From: Betaproteobacteria bacterium
GTDB lineage: Bacteria > Pseudomonadota > Gammaproteobacteria > Burkholderiales > JAHFQX01
Assembly: GCA_023259135.1 (NCBI GenBank)
Contig: JAHFQX010000015.1
Location: 1-44,954 of the forward strand
DNA length: 44,954 bases
Reading direction: 5' to 3'
A program made the translations under genes and the position numbers. Each line of letters begins with the position of its first letter. The stretch's first letter is position 1. Under the pieces are notes generated by a model that was given only the letters and a program-made list of their open reading frames with translations, was not told the DNA's origin and ran no database searches. Positions 34,609 to 43,146 of this stretch are shown here, in pieces.

Positions 34609-35799
34609 ATGCCCGATATTCTGAAGGGGGTCACGGTTCTTGACCTTACGCAAAACATTGCCGGACCCTTTTGCGCCCAATTGCTGGGGGATTTCGGCGC
34701 CGAGGTGTTCAAGGTGGAGCGTCCCGGCAGCGGCGACGATGCCCGCAAGTGGACGCCTCCGGCGTGGCATGGCGTGGGCACCGCTTTTCTGGCGGTGAAC
34801 CGCAACAAGAAGAGCGTTGGGGTGGACCTCAATGCGCCCGAAGGCCAAGAAATCATCCGCCGCCTTGCCGGCAAGGCCGATGTGCTGGTCCATTCCACCC
34901 GTCCCGGAAGTCTGGAATCCCGGGGCCTGGGATACGATCACCTGAAGGCCGCCAATCCCGGCCTGGTGTATTGCGCCATCAGCGCCTTCGGCGAATCCGG
35001 CCCGCTGGCCCGGGATCCCGGCTATGACCCGCTGATCCAGGCGTTTACCGGCATCATGAGCGTCACTGGTCACCCCGACCGCCCGCCGGCACGGGTGGGG
35101 GTGTCCATCATCGACATGGGCACCGGGCTGTGGGCCTTTTCTGGCGTGCTGGCGGCGCTGTACCGGCGCAGGGAAACCGGGCAGGGAGGAAAAGTTGCCA
35201 CCAGCTTGATGGAAACCGGGGTCAACTGGATGTCTATTTTCCTGGCCCACTACATGGGGGCCGAGCATATCGGCGCCCGCATGGGGGATGTGACGCCCAT
35301 GACCTCCCCCTACGAATCCTTCAAGACCCAAGACGGGGCGGTGCTCATCACCGCCGCCAATGATAACTTGTTCACCAACGTGTGCCGTGCCTTGGGGGTG
35401 CCCGAGTTGGCCCAAGACTCCCGTTTCAACAGCAACAACCAACGGGTGGTGAACCGGCCCGAGCTGCATGTCCTGTTGGAGGCCCGCACCTCCCGGATCA
35501 CCTCCGACGAGTGCGTCGCCTTGATGCGGCAGGCCGGAGCGCCGTGCTCCACCATCAACACGGTGGATGCAGTGTATCGGAACGAACAGGTGAACGCCAT
35601 GGGCATGATCCGCCCGTTGGCTGCCCCCCATCTGCCCGATTTCAAGACGGTGGACCTGCCGGTCAGCATCGACGGCGAGAAGGCCTTCCTACGAGAGGCG
35701 CCCCCTGCCTTGGGTACCCACACCGACGAGGTGCTGGGCCGGGCCGGCTATTCCGCCGACGAAATCGTCGCGCTGCGGGCCCGCAAGGTGGTCGGCTGA
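34609..35799 (+). CDS. Class III (CaiB/BaiF) CoA-transferase 1
   Basis: A 396-residue CoA-transferase. The N-terminal LDLTQNIAGPFCAQLLGDFG and FKVERPGSGDDARKW are typical, and Asp169 in IIDMGTGL aligns with the catalytic aspartate of formyl-CoA transferase, which forms the aspartyl-CoA intermediate. These enzymes move CoA from one acyl-CoA to another acid without ATP. It is followed one base later by a second copy, then by a binding protein and a MaoC-fold gene. That context suggests activation of an imported carboxylic acid. The acid and the CoA donor are unknown. An open extension upstream to 33448 is not coding. Confidence 0.92.
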   Translation: MPDILKGVTVLDLTQNIAGPFCAQLLGDFGAEVFKVERPGSGDDARKWTPPAWHGVGTAFLAVNRNKKSVGVDLNAPEGQEIIRRLAGKADVLVHSTRPGSLESRGLGYDHLKAANPGLVYCAISAFGESGPLARDPGYDPLIQAFTGIMSVTGHPDRPPARVGVSIIDMGTGLWAFSGVLAALYRRRETGQGGKVATSLMETGVNWMSIFLAHYMGAEHIGARMGDVTPMTSPYESFKTQDGAVLITAANDNLFTNVCRALGVPELAQDSRFNSNNQRVVNRPELHVLLEARTSRITSDECVALMRQAGAPCSTINTVDAVYRNEQVNAMGMIRPLAAPHLPDFKTVDLPVSIDGEKAFLREAPPALGTHTDEVLGRAGYSADEIVALRARKVVG

Positions 35800-35800
35800 G

Positions 35801-36994
35801 ATGAGCGGAATTCTGGACGGCATCACCGTCATCGATCCGTCCCTCAATATCGCCGGGCCCTACTGTACCCAAGTGCTGGGAGACTTCGGAGCCAGGGTCA
35901 TCAAGATCGAGCGCCCCGGATCCGGGGACGATTCCAGGAAATGGCGGCCTCCCGAATGGCACGGCGAATCCACCGGGTTCCTGGCCACCAATCGCAACAA
36001 GCAAAGCATCTGCGTGGATCTCGATCAGCCCGCTGGGCAAGAGGTGGTGAAGCGCCTAGTCCGGGACGCCGACGTGTTGGTCCATGCCATGAAACCCGGC
36101 AGCATGGAAGCAAGGGGTTTGGGCTACGACGAACTGGCAATCCTCAATCCGCGCCTGGTGTACTGCGCCATCAGCGGATTCGGCGAGACCGGGCCGTGGG
36201 CCGCCAAGCCGGGCTATGATCCGGTGATCCAGGCCTACTCCGGCATCATGAGCGTGACGGGTTATCCCGACCGGCCGCCGGCTCGCAGCGGGGTGCCGGT
36301 GATCGACATGGGCACCGGACTGTGGGCGGTGATCGGGATTCTGGGGGCTTTGTTGCGCCGGGCCCAGACCGGGCAGGGCGGACGGGTGGGTGCGAGCTTG
36401 ATGGATACCGGCATTGCCTGGATGGCGATCCACTTGCTGACGGTGCTGGCCGGCGGCAAGCCTCCTCAGCGCTTGGGTTCCGGGGTCGAAATCGTGGTGC
36501 CCCACCAGGCTTTCCGTACCGCCGGGGAGGGCTGGATTCTCATCGCGGCGCCCAATGACCGCTTGTTTCAGGCGCTTTGCGAAGCGCTGGAGATGCCCGA
36601 GGTGGCCCGGGATCCCCGCTTCAATGCCAATTCCCAGCGTGTGCGGCATCGCGAAGCGCTGATTGCCCTGTTGGAGCAACGTACCCTGGCCCGCACCGCG
36701 GAAGCATGGGTTCCCGTGCTGGAGCGGGCGGGGGTGGCCTGCGCGCCGATTCGCACTGCCGACCAAGTGCTGGCCGACCCGCTGGTGACGGCCGGGGGCA
36801 TGCTTGTAGGTTTGGGCGGCGCGGCGCCGCCGGATTTGCGGCTCATCAACCTGCCGGTGATGATCGACGGACAACGCGCCGGCCGGCTTGATCCGCCGCC
36901 CAAATTGGGCGCCCATACCGATGTTGTGCTGGCGGGCGCGGGTTATTCGATAGAGGAGGTCGCCGCGTTGCGGGCGGCCAAGGTGATAGGGTAG
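35801..36994 (+). CDS. Class III (CaiB/BaiF) CoA-transferase 2
   Basis: A 397-residue paralogue of the preceding gene, alignable from end to end without gaps over at least the first 170 residues (LNIAGPYCTQVLGDFGARV, IERPGSGDDSRKWRPPEWHG), and it too keeps Asp169 (VIDMGTGL). Both are therefore probably active, either on different acids or as a heteromer. Divergence is largest in the middle third (for example the KPPQRLGSGVEIVV segment versus MGDVTPMTSPYESF), which surrounds the acyl site. The start follows the upstream stop by one base. Confidence 0.92.
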   Translation: MSGILDGITVIDPSLNIAGPYCTQVLGDFGARVIKIERPGSGDDSRKWRPPEWHGESTGFLATNRNKQSICVDLDQPAGQEVVKRLVRDADVLVHAMKPGSMEARGLGYDELAILNPRLVYCAISGFGETGPWAAKPGYDPVIQAYSGIMSVTGYPDRPPARSGVPVIDMGTGLWAVIGILGALLRRAQTGQGGRVGASLMDTGIAWMAIHLLTVLAGGKPPQRLGSGVEIVVPHQAFRTAGEGWILIAAPNDRLFQALCEALEMPEVARDPRFNANSQRVRHREALIALLEQRTLARTAEAWVPVLERAGVACAPIRTADQVLADPLVTAGGMLVGLGGAAPPDLRLINLPVMIDGQRAGRLDPPPKLGAHTDVVLAGAGYSIEEVAALRAAKVIG

Positions 36995-37024
36995 TTAACC
37001 GTCAAGATGAAGGAGGAGGGGACT

Positions 37025-38068
37025 ATGAAGCGTTATTGGAAGCTGGTTGGGTGGTGCGGCGTATTGTTCTCGGTTTGGGGGAATGGGGCCCTGGCCCAAG
37101 GCAAGGAAAAGCTGGCCCTGCGGGTGGCGGATTCGTTTCCCACCAGCGGCCACTGGATGGTGGATAATGCCACCAAATTCTGGATGGAGGCGGTGACCCG
37201 GGCCACGGGAGGGGCGGTGAGCTTCGAGTACTACCCCTCGGAGCAGTTGGGCAAGACCAAGGATATGCTGTCCTTGACCCAGTCGGGGGTGGCGGACATT
37301 GCTTACGTTGCTCCTTCCTTCATTGCCGACAACAAGATGCCCTTGTCCAGCGTGGCGGAATTGCCTGGCAGCTTCACCACCTCGTGCCAGGGGACGCTGG
37401 CTTACTGGAAGCTGGCTACCAAGGACCGCATCCTGGCGGAAAAGGATTTCGCTGCCAACGGCGTCCGGTTGCTGTGGGGGGTGGTGATGCCTCCCTATCA
37501 GATTGTGACCAGCAAAAAGAAAATCGAATCGCTGAAGGACGTGGAAGGGCTGAAGCTCCGTACCGCCGGGGCGGCGCTCGATATGACAGCCCGCAAGCTG
37601 AAGGCGGTCCCGGTGCGGCTGGCCACCCCCGAAATCTACGATGCCCTGTCCCGCGGGACCATCGACGGCATGATTTTCCCGTTTTCCAGCCTGGTGCCGT
37701 ATAAGCTCGACGGGCTGGTGAAATACGCCACCGTCGACGAAAGCCTGGGAGCCATCGTCGCCAATTACGTCATCAGCGAAGCCCGCTGGAAGAAACTGCC
37801 GGAGAGCGTCCAGAAAGCCATGATGGACGCCGGCGAGGAGGCGACTCGACGGGTCTGCGCGGCCCTGGACCGGGATCTGCAAACCGATATCGCCAAGCTC
37901 AAGCAGCAGGGGCTGACCACTATCCAGCTTCCGGTGGCCGACAAGAAGGAACTGCAAGGGTTGCTGGCCAATGTCCAGACGGAGTGGGCCGAAGGGCTGG
38001 ATAAGCGCGGCAAGCCGGGGAGCGAGGTGCTGAAGGCTTTTCGCGGCGCCTTGCAGCAGGGTCGTTAG
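37025..38068 (+). CDS. TRAP-type substrate-binding protein, copy 4 (DctP family)
   Basis: A 347-residue periplasmic protein; signal peptide to about residue 24 (NGALA before Q). It has the arginine in GLKLRTAG, the cysteines in FTTSCQG and RRVCAALDRD, and the tail WAEGLDKRGKPGSEVLKAF. The ATG at 37025 is preceded by AAGGAGGAGGGG; an earlier ATG at 37007 overlaps that site and is unlikely. It lies 30 bases after CoA-transferase 2 and 29 bases before the MaoC-fold gene, so this binding protein is made together with the acid-activating enzymes. Confidence 0.9.
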   Translation: MKRYWKLVGWCGVLFSVWGNGALAQGKEKLALRVADSFPTSGHWMVDNATKFWMEAVTRATGGAVSFEYYPSEQLGKTKDMLSLTQSGVADIAYVAPSFIADNKMPLSSVAELPGSFTTSCQGTLAYWKLATKDRILAEKDFAANGVRLLWGVVMPPYQIVTSKKKIESLKDVEGLKLRTAGAALDMTARKLKAVPVRLATPEIYDALSRGTIDGMIFPFSSLVPYKLDGLVKYATVDESLGAIVANYVISEARWKKLPESVQKAMMDAGEEATRRVCAALDRDLQTDIAKLKQQGLTTIQLPVADKKELQGLLANVQTEWAEGLDKRGKPGSEVLKAFRGALQQGR

Positions 38069-38097
38069 AATTTCCAACAACGTAAAGGAGCAGCAGC

Positions 38098-38559
38098 ATG
38101 GCCAATCGCTATCTGGATGATTTCAATGTGGGTGACGAATTCAAGAGCTACGGACGCACCGTCACCGAGGCGGATATCGTCAACTTCACCTGCCTCGCGG
38201 GGCTCAAAGTGCCTATTTTCATCAACGACGACTTCGCCAGGAAGTACACCTCCTACGGCGGGCGCATCACCCCGGGATTGCTGACCGCCACCTTGGCGGC
38301 GGGGATGATGGAGGAGATTCTGGGTCCCTCCACTATTGCCGCCCTGGAGCTCAGCAATTTCAAGTTCACCGTGCCGGTCAAGCCGGGAGATACGTTGCGG
38401 GCGACGGTTACGGTGGAGGACAAGAAGAACCTTTCCGATGGCGAGCGGGGCGTCTTCTCCGGCCGGGTACGGGTGTTCAACCAGCGCAAGGAGCAGGTGT
38501 TGGAGTTCACCGAGAAGCTGATGATGCGTCGGTTTCCGCCCAAGGACATGGACTATTGA
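38098..38559 (+). CDS. MaoC-fold (hot-dog) protein lacking the usual catalytic dyad
   Basis: A 153-residue single hot-dog-domain protein. The segment TEADIVNFTCLAGLKVPIF, then INDDFARKY and GGRITPGLL, aligns with the MaoC/R-hydratase signature, but the catalytic Asp of GDxNPxH is Leu35, the His is Phe41, and the usual HG after the GGRI turn is PG. Classical (R)-enoyl-CoA hydratase chemistry is therefore doubtful. It may bind acyl-CoA, act with different residues, or be a subunit. It closes the caiB-caiB-dctP4 group and is preceded by AAAGGAG. Confidence 0.85.
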   Translation: MANRYLDDFNVGDEFKSYGRTVTEADIVNFTCLAGLKVPIFINDDFARKYTSYGGRITPGLLTATLAAGMMEEILGPSTIAALELSNFKFTVPVKPGDTLRATVTVEDKKNLSDGERGVFSGRVRVFNQRKEQVLEFTEKLMMRRFPPKDMDY

Positions 38560-38650
38560 GGAGCAACGCCAGCCATGCCTAGAACCTAGAAAGGAATCAC
38601 GGTTGTCGGCGTTTCCCAGACTCATCGCGAACGGCGGAGGAGGATCGATC

Positions 38651-39691
38651 ATGGGTCGATGCAAAGGGCAGAAAAGTTTTGTTTTAGGCGTAGGCATGCT
38701 GGCTACGGCCGTTCTGGCTTCCCAGCCGGTCATGGCCCAGGACAAGAAATTGGTGCTCAGAGTGGCCGATCAATTTCCCCTTACGCATTACGTGCCCCGC
38801 TATGCCATTAAGCCCTGGATGGAGCAAGTCACCAAGGCCACCAAGGGGATGGTTCAATTCGAGCATTATCCCGCGGAGCAACTGGGTAAGGCGAAGGATT
38901 TGCTGTCCCTCGTCCAATCCGGAGTGGCGGATATCGTGCTGATCGCTCCCTCTTATGTCTCAGAGAAAATGCCTCTGACCGCGGTAGTGGAATTGCCTGG
39001 AATGGTCACGGGTGCTTGCCGAGGAAACTCCGTCTACTGGAAGTTGGCCAGAGAGGGCGGTATTTTGGCCGAGAAAGAATATGCCCCCAATGGGGTACGG
39101 GTGCTTTTTTCAGCGGTTTTCCCTCCTTATCAAATCATTTCCGCCAAGCGCAAGCTTGACAGCCCCAAGGACATAGAGGGCATGAAGCTGCGCATCCTGG
39201 GGGGAGCCATGGACATGACCGTGCGCAAGCTGAAAGCGATTGGCGTAAAGATGGCGACTCCCGATACCTTGGAAGCGATCAGTCGAGGCACGCTGGACGG
39301 GGGCATCTTTTCTTACGGAGTCACGGTGAACTATAAGATTCCGGCCAAATATGTCACGGCCGGGGAGGCTTTTGGCACAGCCGGGGCCATTTTCATCATC
39401 AGCGAGAACCGCTGGAAGCAGTTTCCCGACTCCGTGAAAAAAACCATGACCGAGGCGGGAGAAATAGCCGGCCAAAATTTATGCGCAGGCGTTGACAAGG
39501 AGGAGGCCGAAGATTTAGAGAAACTGAAGCAAAATGGGGTGACGGTGGTGCGCTGGTCGGCCGCGGACAAGAAGGAAATAGACGCGGTGCTGGCGTCGGT
39601 GGCCAACGAATGGGCCGCGGAAATGGACAAGCGCGGCAAGCCGGGGAGCGAGGTGCTGAAGGCCGCGCTGGAAGCCCGGGACAGCCGTTGA
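38651..39691 (+). CDS. TRAP-type substrate-binding protein, copy 5 (DctP family)
   Basis: A 346-residue periplasmic protein; signal peptide ends at about PVMA before QDKKLVLRVADQF. GMKLRILG carries the binding-site arginine; the cysteines are in VTGACRG and QNLCAGVDKE; the tail is WAAEMDKRGKPGSEVLKAA. It is very similar to copy 6, its downstream neighbour, sharing long runs such as KPWMEQVTKAT and GAMD-TVRKLK, so it arose by tandem duplication. The ATG at 38651 is chosen for its GGAGGAGG site. The gene is separated from the MaoC-fold gene by 91 bases. Confidence 0.89.
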   Translation: MGRCKGQKSFVLGVGMLATAVLASQPVMAQDKKLVLRVADQFPLTHYVPRYAIKPWMEQVTKATKGMVQFEHYPAEQLGKAKDLLSLVQSGVADIVLIAPSYVSEKMPLTAVVELPGMVTGACRGNSVYWKLAREGGILAEKEYAPNGVRVLFSAVFPPYQIISAKRKLDSPKDIEGMKLRILGGAMDMTVRKLKAIGVKMATPDTLEAISRGTLDGGIFSYGVTVNYKIPAKYVTAGEAFGTAGAIFIISENRWKQFPDSVKKTMTEAGEIAGQNLCAGVDKEEAEDLEKLKQNGVTVVRWSAADKKEIDAVLASVANEWAAEMDKRGKPGSEVLKAALEARDSR

Positions 39692-39745
39692 GGCGGTGAT
39701 CCGGAAACAGATCATTTTTGGAAGTGCTTTTTTGGAGAAATCAAA

Positions 39746-40780
39746 ATGTATAAACACAATGCATTGAAAACTTTTGCCGTGGGAATCTTGGCCGTCTCCG
39801 CCCTGGCTTCCCAGCCGGTTGTCGCCCAGGACAAGAAACTGGTGCTCAGAGTGGCCGATCAATTTCCCCAAGGCCATTTTTTGCCGCGGTACGCCATCAA
39901 GCCCTGGATGGAGCAGGTGACCAAAGCCACCAACGGCGAGGTTCAGTTCGAATACTACCCCGGCGAGCAGTTGGGCAAAGCCAAGGATCTGTTGTCGTTG
40001 GTGCAATCGGGAGTCGCGGACGTGGTGTTGTTCGCTCCCTCCTATGCCTCGGACAAGATGCCGCTGACCGCGGTGATGGAGTTGCCCGGGATGTTTACCA
40101 GCTCCTGCCAGGCGACCCTTACCCACTCGAAGCTCGCAAAAGAGGGCAGTATCCTGGCCCAGCGAGAATACGCTCCCAACGGGGTGCGGGTTTTGTTCTC
40201 GGCCATCTACCCTCCCTATCAGTTGGTCTCCGCCAAACGCAAGATCGATGGCCCCAAGGACATTGAAGGCATGAAGCTGCGCGTCCTGGGCGGGGCCATG
40301 GATCTCACCGTGCGCAAGCTGAAGGGCGTTGGGGTGAAAATGGCCTCGCCCGAGGCCTTTGAGGCCATTTCCCGGGGCACCTTGGACGGGGCTATCTTCT
40401 CCTATGGAGTCACGGTGAATTACAACATTCCCACCAAGTATGCGACTGCGGGAGGGGGGTTCGGCTCGGCGGCGGCGATCTTCATCATCAGCGAGAACCG
40501 CTGGAAGCAGCTTCCCGACCCTGTGAAAAAAGCCATGACCGAGGCGGGAGAAGCCGCTAGCCGCAACGCGTGCGCCGGCATGGATAAAGAGGAAGCCGGC
40601 GACCTCGAGAAACTCAAGCAAAAAGGCGTGACCGTGGTCCGTTGGTCGGAGGCCGACAAGAAGGAAATGGATGTGATCCTGGCATCCGTGGCCAGCGAAT
40701 GGGCCGCGGAGGTAGACAAACGGGGCAAGCCCGGCAGCGAGGTGCTGAAAGCCACTCTGGAAGCGCGAGACGGCCGTTGA
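39746..40780 (+). CDS. TRAP-type substrate-binding protein, copy 6 (DctP family)
   Basis: A 344-residue periplasmic protein with signal peptide ending at about PVVA before QDKKLVLRVADQF. The arginine is in GMKLRVLG, the cysteines in FTSSCQA and RNACAGMDKE, and the tail is WAAEVDKRGKPGSEVLKAT. Near-duplicate of copy 5, with differences grouped around residues 115-135 (MFTSSCQATLTHSKL versus MVTGACRGNSVYWKL), a segment that may face the ligand cleft. A TTGGAG site precedes the ATG. Confidence 0.89.
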   Translation: MYKHNALKTFAVGILAVSALASQPVVAQDKKLVLRVADQFPQGHFLPRYAIKPWMEQVTKATNGEVQFEYYPGEQLGKAKDLLSLVQSGVADVVLFAPSYASDKMPLTAVMELPGMFTSSCQATLTHSKLAKEGSILAQREYAPNGVRVLFSAIYPPYQLVSAKRKIDGPKDIEGMKLRVLGGAMDLTVRKLKGVGVKMASPEAFEAISRGTLDGAIFSYGVTVNYNIPTKYATAGGGFGSAAAIFIISENRWKQLPDPVKKAMTEAGEAASRNACAGMDKEEAGDLEKLKQKGVTVVRWSEADKKEMDVILASVASEWAAEVDKRGKPGSEVLKATLEARDGR

Positions 40781-40814
40781 TCCTGTGATGGTCGTGTAAA
40801 CATCGGATCGGTCT

Positions 40815-40841
40815 GCCGGGGGAAGAAGGCGTTCCCCCGGC
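40815..40841 (+). terminator. Hairpin between dctP6 and dctP7
   Basis: A perfect 10-bp stem (GCCGGGGGAA / TTCCCCCGGC) with a seven-base loop. Only a short TTT follows after several bases, so it is a partial terminator or an mRNA-stability element at the end of copy 6. Confidence 0.55.
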
Positions 40842-40888
40842 GGAAGTTTCACAGGTTCCTAACAGCCACGTAATACGCGAGGGTCGAT

Positions 40889-41908
40889 ATGAGTATGCAG
40901 GGAGTCTTGAAAATTTTCATGGCCGGAATAGCCGCCGCCTTGACGGCCCAGCCTGCGCTGGCCCAGGAGAAGCTGGTTTTGCGAGCGGCGGATCCGTTTC
41001 CTCCTGGACACTATCTTCATCGCCATGGGCTCAAGCCATGGATGGAGGCGGTGACCCTGGCGACGCAGGGCCGGGTTCAATTCGAGCACTACCCCGCGGA
41101 GCAGTTGGGGAAGGCCAAAGATCTGCTTTCCCTGGCTCAGGCCGGCGTCGCCGACGTCGTCCTCACGGGGGCGGCCTACCATTCCGAGAAGATGCCGCTG
41201 ACCGCTGCGCTGGAAACCCCGGGATTGTTCACCGACTCCTGTCAGGGAGCCCGAACTTACCAGAAACTGGCCGAAGGCGTTCTCGGCGAGAAGGAATACG
41301 CCGTCAATGGTGTCCGTGTGCTGGTTCCGGCCATTTTGCCTACTTACCATGTGGTTTCCGCCATCCGGAAAATTCAATCTCTGAAAGATGTGGAGGGGAT
41401 GAAGCTGAGGACGCTGGCCGGGGCCCAAGAGCTCACCATGCGCAAATTCAAGGCCGTGCCGGTGCGAATGCCCTCGTCCGAACTTTTCGAGGCGATGTCC
41501 AGAGGCACGGTGGACGGCGCCATCTTTAGTTATGAGGGCGTGGTGAACAACAAGCTTCCCATCAAATACGTTACATCGGAAGTGGGATTCGGTTCGGGAG
41601 CAGCCATGATCTTCATCGCCGAGAACCGCTGGAACAAGCTGCCGGAGGAAGTCAAAAAAGCCATGCTGGAGGCCGGCAAAGCGGCTACTCAGACTTTATG
41701 CTCCGGCATGATGCGGGAGGAGACCGCCAGCCTGGAAAAGCTGAAGCAGGCGGGAGTCACGGTGGTCCGTTGGTCTGCCGAGGATAAAAAGGAAATGGAA
41801 AGGGTCATGGCAGCGGTCGCCGACGAATGGGCATCGCAAATGGACAAGCGGGGCAAGCCTGGCAGCCAAGTGTTGAAAGCCGTGCTGGAAGCGCGAGACA
41901 GCCGTTGA
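40889..41908 (+). CDS. TRAP-type substrate-binding protein, copy 7 (DctP family)
   Basis: A 339-residue periplasmic protein with a short signal peptide (to about PALA before QEKLVLRAADPF). It has the arginine in GMKLRTLAG, cysteines in FTDSCQG and QTLCSGMMRE, and the tail WASQMDKRGKPGSQVLKAV. It groups with copies 5 and 6 by the shared C-terminal GVTVVRWS pattern, but is more diverged. The ribosome-binding site (GCGAGGG) is weaker than those of its neighbours. The next gene, a flavoprotein, starts 95 bases later. Confidence 0.88.
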   Translation: MSMQGVLKIFMAGIAAALTAQPALAQEKLVLRAADPFPPGHYLHRHGLKPWMEAVTLATQGRVQFEHYPAEQLGKAKDLLSLAQAGVADVVLTGAAYHSEKMPLTAALETPGLFTDSCQGARTYQKLAEGVLGEKEYAVNGVRVLVPAILPTYHVVSAIRKIQSLKDVEGMKLRTLAGAQELTMRKFKAVPVRMPSSELFEAMSRGTVDGAIFSYEGVVNNKLPIKYVTSEVGFGSGAAMIFIAENRWNKLPEEVKKAMLEAGKAATQTLCSGMMREETASLEKLKQAGVTVVRWSAEDKKEMERVMAAVADEWASQMDKRGKPGSQVLKAVLEARDSR

Positions 41909-42003
41909 ATTATTTGGCGGTTATGACCTGCGTGACATCCCGGTAAAGCGTCGGAGTGCGGGGGCGCTTGGCTATCCTGCTCCACCCAAAACCGGAGGAT
42001 TGA

Positions 42004-43116
42004 ATGAAAACCAAGATGTGCGAGATGTTCGGAATCGAAGTACCCATCTTTGCGTTCTCGCATTGCCGCGATGTGGTGGCCGAGGTATCGAAGGCCGGCG
42101 GCATGGGCGTGTTCGGTGTTGCCTATAAGACGGCCGAGCAACTCGACGCGGAACTGAAGTGGATCGATGAGCGCGTCGGCGGAAAGCCTTACGGCATCGA
42201 CGTGCTTTTGCCCAACAAATACGAAAAGCTCGGCGAGAAGCAGGTCACTACCGATGACCTGCCCCAGGCCCAGGTCGAATTTATGCGCCGTGTGCTGGAT
42301 GAGGCGGGAATCCCGCGCCTGCCGGAAGGCGATGCCAGGACCATGGTCCAGGAATCCCTCGACCGCATCAACATGACCCGCGAGCAGACCGAGGCACTGC
42401 TGGAGGTGGCATTGCGCCACCCCATCAAGGTGGTGGTGAGCGCGCTGGGCACCCCGCCGAGGGAGACGGTGGAGCGGCTGCACGGTCTGGGAATCAAGGT
42501 GGGCGCCCTGGCGGGGAAGCCCCAGCACGCTGTCCGTCACAAGGAGGCGGGGGTCGATTTCATCGTCGCCCAGGGCATGGAGGCGGGGGGGCATACCGGC
42601 AAGATCACCTCGATGATCTTGTGGCCCCAGGTGATCGACGCCGTGGCGCCGCTTCCCGTGCTGGCGGCGGGTGGCATCGGCCGGGGGCGGCAGATGGCGG
42701 CTGCCATGGCGCTGGGCGCGGAGGGCGTCTGGTGCGGATCCATCTGGCTGGGGACGAAGGAGAGCGAGTTGACCTCCGACCTGAAGGAGCGGTTTTTCGC
42801 GGCCGGCACGGAAGACACGGTCCAGAGCCGGTTGCGCTCCGGCAAGCCGGCGCGCGTGCTGCGCAGCAAACTCTCCGATGCCTGGGAGCGGCCTGACGCG
42901 CCGCCCTTCGCGCCCATGCCCTACCAGACCCTGCTGATGGCCGAACCGCATCTGCGCGTCGAACGGGGCAAGCTCAAGGAGTGGATGTACTATCCTGTCG
43001 GCCAAGTAGTCGGCGATATGAAGGCGGAAACCACTTGTAGACAGGTCATCTACGACATGATGAGCGAATTCATCGAGGCAACGGAGCGCCTCGGCCGGCT
43101 CATGCAGGCCGACTAA
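42004..43116 (+). CDS. Nitronate monooxygenase-family flavoprotein (divergent)
   Basis: A 370-residue TIM-barrel FMN protein of the nitronate monooxygenase / FabK superfamily. The flavin and active-site segment VAQGMEAGGHTGKIT (with the conserved His) and the phosphate-binding LPVLAAGGIGRGRQM are clear, as is KEAGVDFI. The N-terminal QAPM motif common in the family is replaced (VPIFAFSHCRDVV). True nitronate oxidation is therefore uncertain. In this CoA-rich setting a reductase or oxygenase acting on an unsaturated acyl-CoA is as likely; IpdC of steroid catabolism is a superfamily precedent. CCGGAGGA precedes the ATG. Acyl-CoA dehydrogenase 4 follows after 30 bases. Confidence 0.8.
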   Translation: MKTKMCEMFGIEVPIFAFSHCRDVVAEVSKAGGMGVFGVAYKTAEQLDAELKWIDERVGGKPYGIDVLLPNKYEKLGEKQVTTDDLPQAQVEFMRRVLDEAGIPRLPEGDARTMVQESLDRINMTREQTEALLEVALRHPIKVVVSALGTPPRETVERLHGLGIKVGALAGKPQHAVRHKEAGVDFIVAQGMEAGGHTGKITSMILWPQVIDAVAPLPVLAAGGIGRGRQMAAAMALGAEGVWCGSIWLGTKESELTSDLKERFFAAGTEDTVQSRLRSGKPARVLRSKLSDAWERPDAPPFAPMPYQTLLMAEPHLRVERGKLKEWMYYPVGQVVGDMKAETTCRQVIYDMMSEFIEATERLGRLMQAD

Positions 43117-43146
43117 TCCCCTTGATAGGTTTTTTAAGGAGCGACA

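Noticed and set aside
33328-35631. A 767-codon - strand frame ending in acyl-CoA dehydrogenase 3, suggesting a fusion protein
   Set aside because: The real protein starts at MNFLTEEQ (34473) like its paralogues. The extension is antisense to the CoA-transferase gene.
33448-35799. A 783-codon + strand frame ending in CoA-transferase 1
   Set aside because: The first 387 codons are antisense to acyl-CoA dehydrogenase 3. The family N-terminus begins at 34609 after a ribosome-binding site.
39515-40852. Long - strand frame opposite dctP6 (445 codons)
   Set aside because: It mirrors the conserved dctP coding sequence, and similar shadow frames appear opposite every paralogue. There is no ribosome-binding site or family match.
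41689-43005. Long - strand frame opposite the flavoprotein gene (438 codons)
   Set aside because: Shadow of the conserved + strand gene; composition and lack of motifs argue against a real protein.
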